From positions 1 to 43,487 of the forward strand of contig JARRNY010000017.1 in assembly GCA_037384445.1 (NCBI GenBank): a stretch of 43,487 nucleotides of DNA, in the 5' to 3' direction. Positions 8,139-17,642 of the stretch are shown one piece after another (the first letter of the stretch is position 1; the number at the start of each line of letters is the position of its first letter). The notes under the pieces are model-generated. The model worked only from the letters and a program-made list of their open reading frames with translations, made no database searches and was not told the origin of the DNA. Made by a program: the position numbers and the translations under genes. Source of the stretch: Thiodiazotropha sp037384445. GTDB taxonomy: Bacteria > Pseudomonadota > Gammaproteobacteria > Chromatiales > Chromatiaceae.

Positions 8139-9860
8139 ATGCGGCGCTTTCTCACCATATTCATTCTGCTACTGCTGCCGGGCTCGGCATTGGCCATCGA
8201 TCTCACCATACGGATCAAGGGTCTCGATCGGGCACAGAAGGCAAACGTACGCGCCTTTCTCTCGGTGGAGCAGGAGAAGGATCGCGAAGGGCTGACGCCG
8301 TCACGACTTCATCTATTGCACAAGCAGGCGCCGGATGAGATCCGTCAGGCGCTTCAACCCTTTGGTTATTTCAAGCCTGAGATCGATTCCTCATTGAAAG
8401 AGGAGGATGGCCGGTTCGAGGTGGTGTACAAGATTGATGCCGGACGTCGCGTGAAGTTGGACAACGTCGACTACCAGGTGCTGGGTGAAGGGTCCGGTGA
8501 GGCGCTGCTGAAGGCGGACTTTCCCCTGGCCAAAGGCGATGCCCTCGATCTGCAGCTCTACCAGAAGGCGAAAAGTGCGCGCCTCTCGCAGGCCCTGGAG
8601 CTGGGGTACCTGGATGCCGAGTACACCAGCCATGAAGTGCGGGTCGACCAGGAGCATGATACCGCGCAGATCGAGCTCCACCTGGATACCGGTATACGTT
8701 TTCAGTTCGGCGAGATCCGTATGCAGCAGGATATTCTCGATGCCGAATTCCTGGCCCGTTATCTCAGCTTCGGTGCCGGCGATCCCTACAGCAACGATAA
8801 GCTACTGGAGTTGCAGTCGAAACTGATCGACAGCGAATATTTCAAACAGGTAGAGGTCAATGTCCGGCGTGATGAGGTTGAGGGTAACCGCATCCCGGTG
8901 GATATCGAGCTCAAACCCAACCGCAAGAACCGCTACCGTATCGGACTGGGATACTCCACCGACACCGGTCCCCGCATTACCCTCGACTGGAAACGCCGGC
9001 GCTTCGGCCGCCAGGGCCATCATATGCGCTCTGAACTGCGACTCTCCAATCCCGAGAGTTCCCTGAGTAGCGAGTACATCATCCCCCTGCAGCGTCCCAC
9101 GGTGGACTATCTTTCGTTTGGCGCCTCCATCGACTACTTCGATCAGGAGACGAGCAAGGGCAGTCGCGCGCTGCTCAACGCCTCCCACTCCATTAGTATG
9201 GAACGCGGATGGCGACGCACGCTCAGCCTCGACTATCTGTTTGAGGACTACACCGTTGGTTCACAGGACGACAGTTCCCACCTGTTGATACCCGGTATCA
9301 GCTGGACGCGACTGAAGGGAGACAGCCGGAAATATATAACCAAGGGCAAGCGGCTCGAGTTTCATCTTGAGGGGGCCTCCAAAGATCTCCTCTCCACCAC
9401 CAACTATTCGCAGTTCTACACCACTGACAAATTCATCCGCGGCCTGAACGAAGATTGGCGGGTGCTGGCCCGCCTGGAACTGGGTGCAACCCTGGTCAAC
9501 GATATCCAGGAGCTGCCGCCCTCCAAGCGCTTCTATACCGGTGGCGACAACAGTGTACGCGGCTTCAGTTTTGAAGAGATCGGGCCACGGGACGATCAGG
9601 GCGACGTGATCGGCGGCCGCTATCTGGCGGTCGCCAGTCTGGAGCTGGAACGGCGTATCGCCGGTCTCTGGAGCGCGGCGGTCTTTCTCGATGGAGGCAA
9701 TGCATACGACCCCGACTATCCGTCGGAGGCGGCCTATGGTGCCGGTGTGGGTATCCGTTGGCGCTCGCCAGTGGGGCCGATCCGCTTCGATCTGGCGCAG
9801 GGGCACTACCGCGATAAACGCACCTGGCGCCTGCATGTGGTGTTGGGGCCCGAGTTATGA
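8139..9860 (+). CDS. tamA: TamA, outer-membrane component of the translocation and assembly module
   Basis: This is a 573-residue Omp85-family protein. A signal peptide (MRRFLTIFILLLLPGSALA) is followed by three POTRA domains (about 20-95, 98-178, 182-258) and a 16-strand beta barrel (about 265-573). The barrel contains GLGYSTDTGPRITLDWKRR and the late RFYTGGDNSVRGF motif, the (V/I)RG(F/Y) lid-lock motif of the family. Length matches E. coli TamA (577). TamA works with the inner-membrane-anchored TamB in autotransporter/barrel insertion and in lipid transport between membranes. The stop overlaps the tamB start by ATGA, so translation is coupled. The ribosome site is poor. The promoter is probably within the preceding repeat-bearing gap. 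Confidence 0.95.
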   Translation: MRRFLTIFILLLLPGSALAIDLTIRIKGLDRAQKANVRAFLSVEQEKDREGLTPSRLHLLHKQAPDEIRQALQPFGYFKPEIDSSLKEEDGRFEVVYKIDAGRRVKLDNVDYQVLGEGSGEALLKADFPLAKGDALDLQLYQKAKSARLSQALELGYLDAEYTSHEVRVDQEHDTAQIELHLDTGIRFQFGEIRMQQDILDAEFLARYLSFGAGDPYSNDKLLELQSKLIDSEYFKQVEVNVRRDEVEGNRIPVDIELKPNRKNRYRIGLGYSTDTGPRITLDWKRRRFGRQGHHMRSELRLSNPESSLSSEYIIPLQRPTVDYLSFGASIDYFDQETSKGSRALLNASHSISMERGWRRTLSLDYLFEDYTVGSQDDSSHLLIPGISWTRLKGDSRKYITKGKRLEFHLEGASKDLLSTTNYSQFYTTDKFIRGLNEDWRVLARLELGATLVNDIQELPPSKRFYTGGDNSVRGFSFEEIGPRDDQGDVIGGRYLAVASLELERRIAGLWSAAVFLDGGNAYDPDYPSEAAYGAGVGIRWRSPVGPIRFDLAQGHYRDKRTWRLHVVLGPEL

Positions 9861-12800
9861 CTCGTCGTCTCAAACTCACTCTCAAGATAGCCCTGGTCAG
9901 CTTTGCCCTGCTGCTGGGGTTGCTCGTTGGCGCCCTGCTGTTGCTGCTCTACCATCCGGCTGCGCCGCAATGGGCTCTGGATCTGGCGCGTCAGGCAACC
10001 CCGATGAGCATCGAAGTCGACAGTCTGAGCGGGCGGCTGGCGGGGCCGCTCAGGGTGGAGGGTCTGCGGCTGCAGGATGACCGGGTCACTGTGCGGGTCG
10101 AGACGATCGAGCTCGATTGGCGGCCGATGGCGCTGCTCGGAGGTGAACTCCACCTGCTCCGGTTGGCCACGTCTGGGCTCAGCGTCACCTTGCAGAGGCA
10201 GGATGCCAAGGCGGAGCCGGCGACACAAGCGGGTGGCTTCGAGGGAATTACGCTGCCGCTGGCGGTTCGCGTCGATGAGCTGGAGCTGACCTCGCTCGAG
10301 GTGCAACTTCCTGATAGCGAACCGCTGCAGATCGACCGCTTCTCCCTTGAGGTCCGTGCAGAGCAGGGGCAGCTCGATCTGCGTCAGCTGGCGCTGCTCA
10401 TGCCGCAGTTGGAGCTCCATGCCCAGGGGGAGTTGGGGCTTCAACCTTCGCAGCCCTCAAGCCTGCATCTCAACTGGCGACTCACCCTGCCCGAGCGGGC
10501 CGCGCTGGAAGGCAGCGGACAGATCACTGGCGACCTGCAACGTCTACAGATCAGCCAGACCCTCAGCGGCGCACTGACAGCGCAGTTGGAGGCGACGGTC
10601 GAGGATCCGGCGGGGGATCTGAGCTGGGATCTCCAGGCGAACCTGCAGCCAAGTCAACTGGGTGAGTGGCTACAGACGTTGCCGCTGACGCTGAGTGGAA
10701 AACTGAGCAGTCGGGGTACGCCTGAGCGGATCGGGCTAGAGGCCGACCTGGCGCTGTCACAGCCCGATTATGGCGATGCCGCCTTGAGCCTTCGCGGGGA
10801 CTATAGTCAGGGCCGGTTTCAGGCCGAGAAGTTGCAGCTGACCACGCCGGCGGGGAGTCGAGTCGAGGGCAGCGGCCACTATACGCCGGATGATGAACTA
10901 GGCAGTTTCGCTGCAGAGCTGGCCTGGCAGGATCTACGCTGGCCGCTTCAGGGTGATGAGGTCCAGGTGCAGAGCTCGCAGGGCAAGCTCAAGCTCGGCG
11001 GAGTGCCGAAGGGCTACGATTTTACCCTCGAGGCGAATCTGCAACACCTCGATACAGCGGCCGCCAAGGTCGATGCCAGCGGCCGGGGAGACCTGCAGGG
11101 GGTCGATCTGCAACAGCTGTCGGCGGTTTTTGATCCGGACCGCCTGCAGGGTAGCGGCAGACTGACCTGGGCGCCGGCGCTTGAGTGGCAGTTTCAGCTC
11201 ACCGGGTCGGAGTTGGACCCCTCCCGTTGGCTGGCGGATTTGCCGGGTCGGATTGAGCTCGCAGCCACCACCCGGGGTTCGATGGGCGAAGCGGGGCTCG
11301 ACGCCCAGTTTCACCTGCAGCGTTTGCAGGGGCAGGTCCGTGACTACCCGGTGGAGGCCCAGGGTGACGCAAGCTTCGCCCGGCAGGCGCTCAGGATCGA
11401 CAGCCTGTGGCTGACTTCCGGCGACAACCGGATCGAAGCGCAGGGGGTTTTGGCGCAACAGCTGGCGCTGAATTGGCGTATTGACGCCCCGCAGCTGCAA
11501 GGGCTCTGGCCGGGGCTTGAGGGAGCACTGCGCGGTAACGGCCAGGTAGTGGGATCGCCCGAGGTGCCGCGGCTTGTAGCAGAACTGAGCGGTCAGGGGC
11601 TCTCTTTCGAAAACAACCGGGTCGAGAAGCTGCAGCTGAGTGCCGATCTTGCCTTTGCCGCTGAGCAGGCGCTATCGCTCGACCTTCGGGCCGGTGGTTT
11701 GAAAAGCGAGGCCATGCGATGGCAGGGTCTTGGCTTGCAGTTAACGGGGAGCGCCTCATCCCATCGGCTGAATCTGAGCCTCAAGGGGGACGATGCGCCC
11801 AGTCTGGAACTTAGCGCGGACGCCGGTTGGACGGAAACAGAGCTGTGGCAGGGAGAGCTGAAGTCGCTGGTGTTCTCATTGCCCCAGCAGCCGGCCTGGA
11901 GGCTGACCAAGGCCGCCCCATTCGCCCTGGGGGCCGATCGCCAGCAGCTCGACCGGCTCTGTCTCGCCAGGGATGGGGCCACCCTTTGTAGTGAATTCAG
12001 GCAGGCTCCCAAGCAGGGATGGCGCGCCCAGCTCGAAGCCCGCCAGTTTCCCCTGGTCACGTTGCAGCCCTGGTTGCCGGAGGGGCTGCAGATCAAAGGG
12101 CGTGGTGAATTGCAGGCGCAGCTGGCAGCCGTAGAAGGGGGGCGTATGAAGGGGGAGCTGCAACTACAGCTTCCTGAAGGCAGCGTCGGCTTCGATCTGA
12201 CAAAAGCGCAGGAGCGCATCGATTTCGCTGGCGGCGAACTGCAGGGGGAGATCGATGATAAAGGGGGGCGTCTGCAACTCGCGCTGCCCATGGCGGGATT
12301 GGGTCGGGTCGAGGGCCAGGTCAACCTGCCGGGATTTGACTCGCTGGCTTTCGATACCGCAACCCAGACTTTGCAGGGGGAGTTGAACCTTGACTTAAAG
12401 GATCTTTCCCGACTCTCGCTGATTACGCCCCGGATACAGAACCCCGGGGGTGAGATAAAGGGCGAGCTCACCCTGGCAGGCACTTTGCGGCAGCCGCAAC
12501 TGCGAGGCAACGTCGAGCTGAAGAGCGGTAGCTTGGATGTGCCGGAGTTGGGGCTGGAGTTACGCGACATCGTCGTGGCGATGCGGGCGCCCACGCTCGA
12601 TCAGCTGGAGCTGCAGGGAGAGATGCGCTCTGGCAAGGGGCAGCTCAAGCTGGGGGGCAGCGTTGAGCTGGATGCGCAGGCGGGTTTTCCCGCCACTCTG
12701 CGGCTCACCGGTAAGAAGGTGACGGTTGCCAATGTGCCGGAAGCAGAGGTGCTGGTGACCCCTGACCTGACCATCAAGCGGGATCGGGAATCGATGCGAC

Positions 12801-13621
12801 TCGAGGGGCGCATCGAGATCCCCTATGCCCGGCTGCGGCCGCGTAAGCTTCCCGCCTCGGCGGTGACGGCGACGCCGGATCTGGTGGTGGTCGGTAACGA
12901 GAAGCCGCAAAAGGCGGCCTTCGATCCCCAATTTTCGGCTGAGGTAAGGGTGGTTCTGGGAGACCGGGTCAGCTTCGATGGCTTCGGCCTTCGCGGTAAG
13001 CTCAGCGGCAGCCTGCTGGTGGTGGATGAACCCAAGCGACCGGTTATCGGTCGGGGTCGCGTCGGCGTCGTTGACGGTACTTACCGGGCCTATGGTCAGG
13101 ATCTGAAGATAGAGCGGGGCTTTGCCAACTTTGTCGACAGTCCGGTCGACAATCCGGGACTCGATGTGAAGGCGATACGGGAGGCGGGCGATGTGACCGC
13201 CGGCGTGCGGGTTAGCGGCACCCTTAAGACACCGCGGATCGATCTCTTCTCTTCGCCGAGCATGGCCGAGAGCGATATTCTGTCCTATCTGCTCACCGGC
13301 CGACCGCCAGGCGAGGGTGGTGGCGAGACGGTGGGAATTGCTGCTGCGCTACGGGCGACGGGTGCCGGTTCGGTGGCGGACGAGCTGGGTCGGCAGTTCG
13401 GCTTGGAAGAGTTGCGCCTCGATGCCGGCAACGGTCTGGATGAGGCTTCGGTGGTGGCCGGCACCTATCTCTCGCCCAGGCTCTATGTGCAGTATGTCAA
13501 CGAATTGGCTTCCAGAGAGACCAAGCTGCGCCTGCGCTACGACATTAACAAACGGCTTCAGCTGGAGGCGGAGACAGGCAGGACCCAGGGGGCGGATCTC
13601 TTCTACACCTTCGATCGCTAG
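9857..13621 (+). CDS. tamB: TamB, AsmA-like bridge protein of the translocation and assembly module
   Basis: The 1254-residue protein has a single N-terminal membrane anchor (about 8-33, a Leu-rich run after MTRRLKLTLK), then a very long series of repeated beta-strand units (LQG, LSGQL, LEL patterns) forming the periplasm-spanning groove. The conserved C-terminal TamB domain (former DUF490) covers about 900-1254, with VVDGTYRAYGQDLKIERG, VRVSGTLKTPRIDLFSSP, ESDILSYLLTGRP and the terminal DLFYTFDR. The length is close to E. coli TamB (1259). It acts with TamA in envelope assembly and anterograde phospholipid transport. It starts inside the tamA stop codon. Confidence 0.95.
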   Translation: MTRRLKLTLKIALVSFALLLGLLVGALLLLLYHPAAPQWALDLARQATPMSIEVDSLSGRLAGPLRVEGLRLQDDRVTVRVETIELDWRPMALLGGELHLLRLATSGLSVTLQRQDAKAEPATQAGGFEGITLPLAVRVDELELTSLEVQLPDSEPLQIDRFSLEVRAEQGQLDLRQLALLMPQLELHAQGELGLQPSQPSSLHLNWRLTLPERAALEGSGQITGDLQRLQISQTLSGALTAQLEATVEDPAGDLSWDLQANLQPSQLGEWLQTLPLTLSGKLSSRGTPERIGLEADLALSQPDYGDAALSLRGDYSQGRFQAEKLQLTTPAGSRVEGSGHYTPDDELGSFAAELAWQDLRWPLQGDEVQVQSSQGKLKLGGVPKGYDFTLEANLQHLDTAAAKVDASGRGDLQGVDLQQLSAVFDPDRLQGSGRLTWAPALEWQFQLTGSELDPSRWLADLPGRIELAATTRGSMGEAGLDAQFHLQRLQGQVRDYPVEAQGDASFARQALRIDSLWLTSGDNRIEAQGVLAQQLALNWRIDAPQLQGLWPGLEGALRGNGQVVGSPEVPRLVAELSGQGLSFENNRVEKLQLSADLAFAAEQALSLDLRAGGLKSEAMRWQGLGLQLTGSASSHRLNLSLKGDDAPSLELSADAGWTETELWQGELKSLVFSLPQQPAWRLTKAAPFALGADRQQLDRLCLARDGATLCSEFRQAPKQGWRAQLEARQFPLVTLQPWLPEGLQIKGRGELQAQLAAVEGGRMKGELQLQLPEGSVGFDLTKAQERIDFAGGELQGEIDDKGGRLQLALPMAGLGRVEGQVNLPGFDSLAFDTATQTLQGELNLDLKDLSRLSLITPRIQNPGGEIKGELTLAGTLRQPQLRGNVELKSGSLDVPELGLELRDIVVAMRAPTLDQLELQGEMRSGKGQLKLGGSVELDAQAGFPATLRLTGKKVTVANVPEAEVLVTPDLTIKRDRESMRLEGRIEIPYARLRPRKLPASAVTATPDLVVVGNEKPQKAAFDPQFSAEVRVVLGDRVSFDGFGLRGKLSGSLLVVDEPKRPVIGRGRVGVVDGTYRAYGQDLKIERGFANFVDSPVDNPGLDVKAIREAGDVTAGVRVSGTLKTPRIDLFSSPSMAESDILSYLLTGRPPGEGGGETVGIAAALRATGAGSVADELGRQFGLEELRLDAGNGLDEASVVAGTYLSPRLYVQYVNELASRETKLRLRYDINKRLQLEAETGRTQGADLFYTFDR

Positions 13622-13817
13622 CCAGACGATTTCACCCGCTCGCTCATCACTGCGTTCATCGTATTCCCGGGAGAAACGTGCGGGCCAGTGTTCAATTGGC
13701 GCTGGCCGCCTGGCGCTGTGAACTGCACCCTTCGTGTGGGATTTATTCCGACAATCTTCGCTAGAATCTGAAACATGGGTATTACTCGAGGTATCAGTGG
13801 ATTGTCTGGTGGATGCG

Positions 13818-14258
13818 ATGAGTGAAGCGCAGCCTGGAAACTCGGATTTTGCCTCGCCTGCCTTGGTGGAGGCGCTTTTCTACGAGGCCTTCGCCCAGCT
13901 TGGGATGGACTTGATGAGCCGTGTCTGGGTCGATTCGGAGCAGGCCTACTGTGTCCACCCCGGTGGACGGCCGCTGCTAGGCAGCCAGGCGGTGCTGGCG
14001 AGTTGGCGCGGCATGTTTCAGGGCGCACAACCGCTGGTGCTTTTTTACAAGGTAGTGCACAAACAGGAGTGGGGGGATCTCGCTGTCCACCTGGTGGAGG
14101 AGCGACTCAGCTCAAAGGATGCTACCCAACAAGGGCTGGTGATGGCGAGCAACTGCTATGTAAAGACTGACGGGGGTTGGCGACTGTTCAGTCACCACGG
14201 CTCATCTCTATCACTGCCGCAGCCTGGCATCCCCGAGGCGCCGCCTCAGATGCATTAG
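13818..14258 (+). CDS. NTF2-like (SnoaL-type) domain protein
   Basis: The protein has 146 residues from ATG 13818; an upstream GTG at 13734 would add an unsupported 28-residue tail. A helix LVEALFYEAFAQLGMDLMSRVW, then a SnoaL/NTF2-like cone follow: the signature HPGGRPLLGSQAVLASWRGMF is the 'W..d.....hP.g....G...v..sw..if' pattern. Later strands HLVEERL and ASNCYVKTDGGWRLFSHHGS complete the fold. Such proteins in proteobacteria are mostly uncharacterised; related folds bind small hydrophobic ligands or serve as oligomerisation modules. Cytoplasmic. The nearest neighbours (tamB upstream, gspA downstream) do not clarify the function. Confidence 0.75.
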   Translation: MSEAQPGNSDFASPALVEALFYEAFAQLGMDLMSRVWVDSEQAYCVHPGGRPLLGSQAVLASWRGMFQGAQPLVLFYKVVHKQEWGDLAVHLVEERLSSKDATQQGLVMASNCYVKTDGGWRLFSHHGSSLSLPQPGIPEAPPQMH

Positions 14259-14303
14259 CCGCGCGGACCGGCCGGGTCGTATCAGCCGATCCGCGTGGAG
14301 ATC

Positions 14304-14504
14304 TCAGTTACTGCTTCGAACTGCGTCGAAATCGCCGGCAATCAGGCTGTTACTGATAATGAATGCTTCAGTCCGTGATTGTTTTTGACGACGTTGCTTC
14401 TCAATCTGGATCGGGCATTCGTGGGGCTGCCAGTCACAGGCGATGCCATTGAGGATCTGGTGGGGGCACTCACTGCAGGAGCGGAGTCTATAGGGGGCGG
14501 TCAT
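14304..14504 (-). CDS. Small cysteine-containing protein, unrecognised
   Basis: This is a 66-residue frame from ATG 14504 (an in-frame TTG at 14525 is less likely). It contains four cysteines in the arrangement CSEC-x9-C-x7-C, which could bind zinc or another metal, followed by a basic stretch (QIEKQRRQKQSR). There is no signal peptide and no family that I recognise. It stands alone, convergent with the NTF2-like gene. Spaced Cys pairs argue mildly for a real gene, but a chance frame is possible. Confidence 0.4.
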   Translation of the reverse strand: MTAPYRLRSCSECPHQILNGIACDWQPHECPIQIEKQRRQKQSRTEAFIISNSLIAGDFDAVRSSN

Positions 14505-14956
14505 GGTCGTATGCTCAAATGTCAAGGGTTACACTATTAAATTAGCAAAATATCAATCAATTACAATGAAATCCTTTGTCAATTTCCAGGTTTGCGTTCT
14601 AACTGCCTGGTAGAGCGGTATGAACTCCTGCCGTTCTTGAGAAATCCTCTGATATATGCTTGCTTGTCGGAGACTGAAAACAGATTCAGCCCTCATATTA
14701 AGCTTAGCGGCAGATAGCGCATGTTTTTAATACTTTTTGCCCATGATTTTGAGGTTTTAAGCACGTTTTTTAACATTCTCCTGCAAAATGCACGATCTCC
14801 ATGTGGCTGAAGGCAGGCTGACAGGATTGATAGAGGGCAATCGGGGCGGCTTGTGTATACTCGATTGTGTGGCTGAGCCAAAAAAGCCAAGCCAAAGCAC
14901 GCTGAAACCCGGCGCGTCACACCAGACCCCAATAGGGGCAGGGCTAACGCAGAACG
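14505..14956. other. Intergenic region upstream of gspA
   Basis: This 452 bp gap is AT-rich in its left two thirds and holds no gene that I can support. It should carry the promoter for the gspA-gspB operon. A TATACT hexamer around 14859-14864 could be a -10 element, but no well-spaced -35 is obvious, so I do not call a promoter. Confidence 0.4.
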
Positions 14957-16759
14957 ATGTTCCATGAATATTTCGGGATCGCTGAGGATCCCTTTTCCAT
15001 CACCCCGGATACCCGTTATCTGTTCCAGAGCGAACGTCATCGCAATGCCTTTGCGCACCTGCTCTATGGTGTTGCCGATGCCGGTGGCTTCGTCCAGCTG
15101 ACCGGCGAGATCGGAACCGGCAAGACCCTGCTCTGCCGTAACCTGCTGGCCCAATTACCGGAGGAGGTCAATGTGGCGCTGATCTTCAATCCGCGTCTCA
15201 CTCCCCTGGAGCTGGTGGCCAGCATCTGTGACGAATTGAAGATTCTCTATCCCTTGGGCTGCACGAGCATTAAGGAGATTGTCGATTTTTTAAACGCCTA
15301 TCTGCTGGAGGGCTATCGGCAGGGACGGCGTACTGTGGTGATCATCGACGAGGCACAGAATCTCAGCTTTGAGGCGCTGGAGCAGGTGCGCCTGTTGACC
15401 AACCTGGAGACTGAGAAACAGAAGCTGCTGCAGATCATTCTGGTAGGACAGCCGGAACTTAAACAGATCCTTGGCAAGCCGGAGCTGCAACAGCTGGCTC
15501 AGCGCATCACCGCCCGTTATCACCTGACCCCGCTGTCAGCGGATGAGACCCGTGACTACATCCTGCATCGCCTACGGGTGGCCGGCGCCAATGAGCGACT
15601 CTTCAGTACCGATGCCCTGCGTCAGCTCTACCGACTGAGCGGAGGGGTGCCCAGGCTGATCAATGTACTCTGCAGCCGCGCTATGCTGGCGGCCTATGGG
15701 GCTGATCAGGAGACGGTCGATGCAGGTACGGTGCGGCGGGTGGCCAAAGAGCTGGCGGGTGATGAGGATCTCTCCACAGCGTCACCCAGATGGGGTTGGG
15801 GCTTGGCGTTGCTCGCTGTGGCGGGCCTCGCCGGTGCGGCTTACTTCAGCCTCAGTCCAGAGCCGGTAGCTGTAACAGCTTCATCCTCAGCACCGGTAGC
15901 GGAAACGCCGGCGCAGGTCGCCGAGAAGGACGCTGATTTGCTTGAACCCCTGCCGGACCAGATGCTTACCAATAATGATCAGCAGCGGCTTGCTGCGGTG
16001 TCCGAATCTGCGCGCTCTCCTGTGCCGGTGGTTGGGGCAGCAAGCGAAGAGGAGCCTGCAGCAAATTCGAGTTTAACTCCAGAGGCGGAGGCAACGCCGC
16101 CGAGCGAGCAGGCCGCTCAGCCAAATGAGGGTGATGCCTCGCTCAGTCTGATCAGTCTGCTGGGGGATCAGAATGCAGCTTTCTCTACCCTCTTTGCCTA
16201 TTGGCAGAAGGTCTATCCACAGGACGACAGCAACCTTTCGGCCTGCGAGCGGGCGGAAAAGGTGGGCCTCAGTTGTATCTATGGCCGTGGTGACTGGCTG
16301 AGCCTGGAGCGTTACAACCGACCGGCGGTGATCGAGCTGCTGCTCGACGACGGTCATCGATATCATGTGGTTGTGGCTGGTCTCGACGAGCAGCGCGTGA
16401 CTCTGGACCTGGCCTCCCGGCGGCTGAATTTTTCACGCCAGGAGATCGAGCCGCTCTGGACCGGCAGCTATATAGTGCTCTGGCAGCCTCCCAGTCTGAC
16501 AGTGGAGCCCCTGACCATGGGGATGACGGGGCGTGACGTGGCCTGGCTGGTATCGCGGCTCGATCGTATCGAAGGGGTGTTGACCGATTATCAGTCCGAT
16601 CGAGTGCGCTTTGATGAGACCCTGAAGCGGCGCGTGATGGCGTTTCAACAGGATCAGGGTCTGATCGCCGACGGCATAGTCGGACGTCAGACCATCATCC
16701 AGTTGAGCGTGGCAGTGGCGGATGCTGCGACCCCGGCACTGATGCGGAACGGGAGCTGA
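14957..16759 (+). CDS. gspA: GspA/ExeA-type AAA ATPase for type II secretion assembly
   Basis: The 600-residue protein begins with the ExeA signature MFHEYFGIAEDPFSITPD. The AAA domain covers about 1-265, with Walker A GEIGTGKT (50-57), Walker B VVIIDEAQ (127-134) and sensor-type residues in ILVGQPEL. One membrane helix lies at about 276-297. The periplasmic part has a C39-peptidase-like domain (about 395-515, without an obvious catalytic Cys/His pair) and a PG_binding_1 domain (about 520-590, MGMTGRDVAWLVSRLD and RVMAFQQDQGLIADGIVG). GspA with GspB helps insert the GspD secretin through peptidoglycan. The gspB start lies 1 bp after the stop. No other gsp genes are present in the window. Confidence 0.9.
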   Translation: MFHEYFGIAEDPFSITPDTRYLFQSERHRNAFAHLLYGVADAGGFVQLTGEIGTGKTLLCRNLLAQLPEEVNVALIFNPRLTPLELVASICDELKILYPLGCTSIKEIVDFLNAYLLEGYRQGRRTVVIIDEAQNLSFEALEQVRLLTNLETEKQKLLQIILVGQPELKQILGKPELQQLAQRITARYHLTPLSADETRDYILHRLRVAGANERLFSTDALRQLYRLSGGVPRLINVLCSRAMLAAYGADQETVDAGTVRRVAKELAGDEDLSTASPRWGWGLALLAVAGLAGAAYFSLSPEPVAVTASSSAPVAETPAQVAEKDADLLEPLPDQMLTNNDQQRLAAVSESARSPVPVVGAASEEEPAANSSLTPEAEATPPSEQAAQPNEGDASLSLISLLGDQNAAFSTLFAYWQKVYPQDDSNLSACERAEKVGLSCIYGRGDWLSLERYNRPAVIELLLDDGHRYHVVVAGLDEQRVTLDLASRRLNFSRQEIEPLWTGSYIVLWQPPSLTVEPLTMGMTGRDVAWLVSRLDRIEGVLTDYQSDRVRFDETLKRRVMAFQQDQGLIADGIVGRQTIIQLSVAVADAATPALMRNGS

Positions 16760-16760
16760 G

Positions 16761-17612
16761 ATGTCTTCGATACTCGAAGCCCTGGAGAAGGCGGAAGGGG
16801 AGCGGATTCGCACCGCAGCCACGGGCCTGGGCCCAACCCGCAGGAAGCGCACCGGTCCCCGTTTCAGCTTGCCGGTGATAGTGGGTATTGTGACCGCTTT
16901 ACTGCTGCTCAACCTGGCAATCTGGTGGTTCTATCTTCGTGTGGTGCCGGATGAACCGACGCCGCCCTCATCGGCCGCCAGCGTCCCGGCAAAGCCAACC
17001 CCAGCCGCACTACCCCAACCCCAGCCGGAAAGGGTCAAAGAGACAGTCAAGCCGGTTTTGAGCCTGCGTGATCAGCTCAAGCGAAATGCCGCGCCAAGTG
17101 ACAAGCCGTTGATCGACGAAGCCCAGGTGACGCTGAAACCGCCACCACCACCTCCACCCGCAGCGGTGGTGCGCCCTGCGCCCTCTTCACGACAGGTCGT
17201 CCCGCCCGTGAGGGAGCCGGTCAGAGTGGATCAGGCAGTCGCTGAACCGGCCGCCGGTGTCGTCAGCCGGGCTGCCAGCGGGAGTGATGTTGCACCGATA
17301 GTACGCCCTGAACCCGTTGTAGTGGCATCGCCGAGGCCGGCTCCGACAGCGCAACCGGTTGAACAACCCCCTGAGGAGCAGATTCCTTTGGTCTGGGAAT
17401 TGCCACAGACTCTGCGTGAAAAGGTGTTACGGCTGAAGAGCAGCGTACATGTCTATAATGAGACGCCAGCCCAGCGTTTCGTGATTATCAACATGCACCG
17501 CTACAGTGAAGGGGATAGCTTACCGCCGGACGGTTTTCGGCTGGAAAGGATCGACCGTGATGGGGTGGTGATCGACTATGGCGCAGGCCAAGTACGCCTG
17601 CCACGGCGCTGA
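16761..17612 (+). CDS. gspB: GspB-type type II secretion assembly factor
   Basis: This is a 283-residue bitopic inner-membrane protein. It has a short cytoplasmic N-terminus starting MSSILEALEKAEGER (a signature shared with ExeB), a TM helix at about 36-58, a long Pro/Ala/Val-rich periplasmic linker (about 65-205, including a run of Pro), and a compact C-terminal domain (about 207-283) with LRLKSSVHVYNETPAQRFVI, then EGDSLPPDGFRLERI. That end is the GspB C-terminal domain, related to the PulB/OutB secretin-partner region. It forms an operon with gspA. The following GGDEF gene is convergent, 30 bp away. Confidence 0.88.
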   Translation: MSSILEALEKAEGERIRTAATGLGPTRRKRTGPRFSLPVIVGIVTALLLLNLAIWWFYLRVVPDEPTPPSSAASVPAKPTPAALPQPQPERVKETVKPVLSLRDQLKRNAAPSDKPLIDEAQVTLKPPPPPPPAAVVRPAPSSRQVVPPVREPVRVDQAVAEPAAGVVSRAASGSDVAPIVRPEPVVVASPRPAPTAQPVEQPPEEQIPLVWELPQTLREKVLRLKSSVHVYNETPAQRFVIINMHRYSEGDSLPPDGFRLERIDRDGVVIDYGAGQVRLPRR

Positions 17613-17642
17613 CCCAAGGCGTTCAGTTTGCCTGACCCGGTT

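Noticed and set aside
11593..12594. 333-codon reverse frame inside tamB
   Set aside because: Ser/Arg/Pro-rich shadow without a ribosome site; tamB reading is unambiguous.
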